Below, one piece after another: positions 31,539 through 33,413 of a stretch of DNA of 33,413 nt. The notes under the pieces were generated by a model. That model searched no databases and was not told the origin of the DNA. It worked only from the letters and a program-made list of their open reading frames with translations. This DNA is from Flavobacteriales bacterium (lineage in GTDB: Bacteria > Bacteroidota > Bacteroidia > Flavobacteriales_D > Cryomorphaceae): assembly GCA_007125175.1 (NCBI GenBank), contig SLDS01000221.1:1-33413 (forward strand). Direction: 5' to 3'. Position 1 is the first letter of the stretch. Each line of letters begins with the position of its first letter. A program made the translations under genes and the position numbers.

Positions 31539-32038
31539 AATGGCGAGGCCACATATACCAAATCCAGGTGCTATTGCTCTGCGGCCTGGGCATCTTGTTC
31601 AGCGCCTGCGAGGAGGGCAAAGAAGAGTATCCCGAGGGCCTGCTGGATCCAAATACCTTCACCGCTGTGATGGTGGATATGCAGCTGGCCGAAGCCATGA
31701 AAGGTCAGTTTGGGCGGGACAAATTTTTGAAATCGGGCAATATGGATCTGGTGTATCAAGAAATCTACAGCCGCCACAAGATCGATGAGGAGAGCTTCAA
31801 GCGCACCTTTGCTTATTACCACGAGCGCCCGGCGAAAATGGAAGGCATTTTTGAGCAGGTGCTCGACAGCCTCAACAAGATGGATGCCCGAGTGAAGCAA
31901 GAATTTGCCGAGTCGCACCGTTCTCAGCGCGACTCCCTACGTGAGGCCAAGGAGCAGGAGAAAAAGGAGAAGCAGGCCAAATACCTGCCGAGCGAGGAAA
32001 AGGACATGGTACCGCCGCAGCGCAAAGAGGGCGAGTGA
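31535..32038 (+). CDS. DUF4296 lipoprotein
   Basis: A 167-residue predicted lipoprotein. After a hydrophobic signal (QVLLLCGLGILFSAC) the lipobox cysteine is C25. The body contains the DUF4296 pattern: LDPNTFTAVMVDMQLAEA, then YQEIYSRHKIDEESFKRTFAYYHERPAKMEGIFEQVLDSL. The C-terminal ~50 residues are strongly charged and probably helical (REAKEQEKKEKQAKYL). The family is confined to Bacteroidota and its function is unknown. The start ATG 31535 overlaps the dihydroorotase stop by 4 bp, so it is probably the last gene of that operon. It would be anchored in the inner or outer membrane after lipidation. It converges with menB, 39 bp away, with no clear terminator between. Confidence 0.9.
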   Translation: MKWRGHIYQIQVLLLCGLGILFSACEEGKEEYPEGLLDPNTFTAVMVDMQLAEAMKGQFGRDKFLKSGNMDLVYQEIYSRHKIDEESFKRTFAYYHERPAKMEGIFEQVLDSLNKMDARVKQEFAESHRSQRDSLREAKEQEKKEKQAKYLPSEEKDMVPPQRKEGE

Positions 32039-32077
32039 GCGGAGAGCCTCAGGGAGCAGGATTCAATACAATTTCCG

Positions 32078-32920
32078 TCAAGGAAGCCACTTCACATCTT
32101 TAAAGTCGGGCTTGCGCTTCTCGAGGAAAGCATTTCGGCCTTCCTTGGCCTCTTCGGTCATGTAAGCAAGGCGGGTGGCCTCACCGGCAAAAACCTGCTG
32201 CCCCACCATGCCATCATCGGTGAGGTTGAAGGCAAATTTGAGCATCTTGATGGAAGTGGGCGATTTCTCAAGTATCTCTTGGGCCCAGTCAAAAGCGGTT
32301 TGCTCCAAGGCTTCGTGGGGCACCACGGCATTGACCATGCCCATCTCATAGGCCTCCCGGGCCGAGTAATTGCGGCCGAGGAAGAAGATCTCCCGGGCGC
32401 GTTTTTGCCCCACCATTTTGGCCAGATAAGCCGAACCATAACCCCCGTCGAAGCTGGTAACATCGGCATCGGTCTGCTTGAATATGGCGTGCTCCTCACT
32501 GGCGAGGGTGAGGTCGCATACCACATGGAGGCTGTGTCCGCCGCCTACAGCCCATCCGGGCACCACTGCTATCACCACCTTGGGCATGAAGCGGATGAGG
32601 CGCTGCACCTCGAGGATATTGAGCCGCGGCATGCCATCATCGTCCACATAGCCCTGATGGCCCCGGGCATTTTGGTCACCGCCGCTGCAGAAGGCGTATA
32701 CCCCGTCCTTTGGCGAAGGCCCCTCAGCAGAAAAAAGCACCACTCCGATGGAAGTATCCTCGCGGGCGTCGAGAAAGGCATCGAAAAGCTCAGCAACCGT
32801 TTTTGGCCGAAAGGCATTGCGTACTTCGGGCCTGTTGAAGGCAATGCGCGCAACAGAACCGCATTTGCTGTAGGTAATGTCCTCGTAATCTTTGGCGGTT
32901 TTCCAATCGGGTGTGGCCAT
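32078..32920 (-). CDS. menB: 1,4-dihydroxy-2-naphthoyl-CoA synthase
   Basis: MenB closes the naphthoquinone ring from o-succinylbenzoyl-CoA in menaquinone synthesis, in the cytoplasm. The 280-residue crotonase-fold protein has VYAFCSGGDQNARG (oxyanion and CoA-binding region), VVPGWAVGGGHSLHVVCDLTLAS, TDADVTSFDGGYGSAYLA, and the C-terminal MTEEAKEGRNAFLEKRKPDF, all specific to MenB within the crotonase family. The Asp in QTDADV is the residue that marks the bicarbonate-independent type II enzymes, where E. coli has Gly. The start is ATG 32920. It stands as a single minus-strand gene in this window, with a promoter-like box upstream; the other men genes are not here. The repeat island begins about 110 bp upstream of its start. 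Confidence 0.96.
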   Translation of the reverse strand: MATPDWKTAKDYEDITYSKCGSVARIAFNRPEVRNAFRPKTVAELFDAFLDAREDTSIGVVLFSAEGPSPKDGVYAFCSGGDQNARGHQGYVDDDGMPRLNILEVQRLIRFMPKVVIAVVPGWAVGGGHSLHVVCDLTLASEEHAIFKQTDADVTSFDGGYGSAYLAKMVGQKRAREIFFLGRNYSAREAYEMGMVNAVVPHEALEQTAFDWAQEILEKSPTSIKMLKFAFNLTDDGMVGQQVFAGEATRLAYMTEEAKEGRNAFLEKRKPDFKDVKWLP

Positions 32921-32965
32921 GTAGCTCTGTGTTTGTAAGCCTTAGGGGGCTTGTGATTTGACCTG

Positions 32966-32973
32966 CGAAGATA
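32966..32973 (-). promoter_or_regulatory. Weak -7 box for menB
   Basis: TATCTTCG on the minus strand, one mismatch to TAnnTTTG, 45 bp before the menB ATG. No -33 element was recognised. Confidence 0.35.
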
Positions 32974-33028
32974 GCACAAATTAGGGCCTGTCCATCCCGT
33001 ACATAGAGGATCCGCTCTCTGCCATCCG

Positions 33029-33413
33029 AAAGACAAGAAAGAAAAGTAAGGGTGATTCTTGGCAGCCTAAGCCCGTGGTCGTTTCGCTCCTTTTTTTAGA
33101 CACCAAAGCACACGAAAGACACGAAAGAAAAAGTGGTGTAGTGCGTGTTGACTGGTGGAAGCCCAAACCCGTGGTCGCTTCGCTCCCTTTTTTTTGCCAC
33201 TAAGGACACCAAAGCAGACGAAAGACACGAAAGAAAAAGTGGTGTAGTGCGTGTTGATTCATGGAAGCCCAAACCCCTGGTCGCTTCGCTTCTTTTTTAG
33301 CCACTAAAGACACGAAAGAAAAATTGGTGTAGTGCATGTTGATTCGTGGAAGCCTAAACCGTGGTCGCTTCGCTCTTTTTATTAGCCACTAAAGACACGA
33401 AAGCACACGAAAG
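33029..33413. repeat. Type A degenerate tandem repeats (island 2, runs off the window)
   Basis: The same family as the 4.8-6.6 kb island. Units open with G(T)CG(T/C)TTCGCTCC at 33078, 33174, 33280 and 33364, at spacings of 96, 106 and 84 bp, shorter than in island 1 because each holds only one or two (g/t)ACACGAAA copies. All are type A (GTGTAGTGCGTGTTGA followed by AAGCCCAAACC). A decayed partial unit precedes them. No gene is credible here. The array continues past the window end, so its full size and whether it also holds a gene are unknown. Confidence 0.88.

Overview
The window is chromosomal DNA of a Bacteroidota bacterium, most like the Flavobacteriales/Cytophagales grade, with GC content in the fifties by eye. 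The evidence is the type IX secretion (T9SS) C-terminal sorting domains, a CHU_C/gliding-type giant surface protein, a TonB receptor with a carboxypeptidase-regulatory domain, DUF4296 and DUF6089 proteins, -7 boxes of the TAnnTTTG type, and the conserved order pdxJ / CBS / Omp85 / nadK / DUF6089 / uppS / bamA / ompH / ompH / murI. No rRNA, tRNA, CRISPR array or phage gene was found.

Layout. 1-2252 (+): the end of a BatA-like membrane protein overlapping a dihydroorotase homologue that has lost its metal ligands. 2265-4636: a PhnP-like metallo-beta-lactamase hydrolase (-) diverging from a conserved protein of unknown function (+), with a 19-bp palindrome between their promoters. 4637-6614: an island of degenerate, partly palindromic ~85-122 bp repeats surrounding one small GxxExxY (PDDEXK-like) gene. 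6615-15866 (-): the envelope cluster, read CBS protein, Omp85 protein, nadK, DUF6089, uppS, bamA, two ompH/skp genes and murI. It has an internal promoter before DUF6089 and a strong terminator before murI. 15951-17413 (+): pdxJ overlapping an alpha/beta hydrolase, ended by a perfect terminator hairpin. 17673-23773 (-): a three-gene secretion/uptake operon of a lamin-tail T9SS protein, a TonB receptor and a T9SS phospholipase-D-like protein. 23980-29391 (+): a 1,803-residue CHU_C surface protein with six Ig-like modules at a regular 79-81 residue period. 29479-32038 (+): polyprenol-phosphate mannosyltransferase, a dihydroorotase with most catalytic residues, and a DUF4296 lipoprotein, joined by ATGA overlaps. 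32078-32920 (-): menB. 33029-33413: a second island of the same repeats, running out of the window.

How the genes fit together. The envelope cluster covers peptidoglycan precursor (MurI), lipid carrier (UppS), outer-membrane protein chaperones (OmpH) and beta-barrel insertion (BamA and a second Omp85). The 17.7-29.4 kb region encodes proteins exported by T9SS or sitting in the outer membrane. A lamin-tail protein, a PLD-type phosphodiesterase and a TonB receptor in one operon suggest extracellular breakdown and uptake of a phosphodiester compound, which is inference. The two dihydroorotase homologues suggest one enzyme and one pseudoenzyme. The least explained parts are the repeat/GxxExxY islands, the pseudo-dihydroorotase and the protein at 3149-4636.
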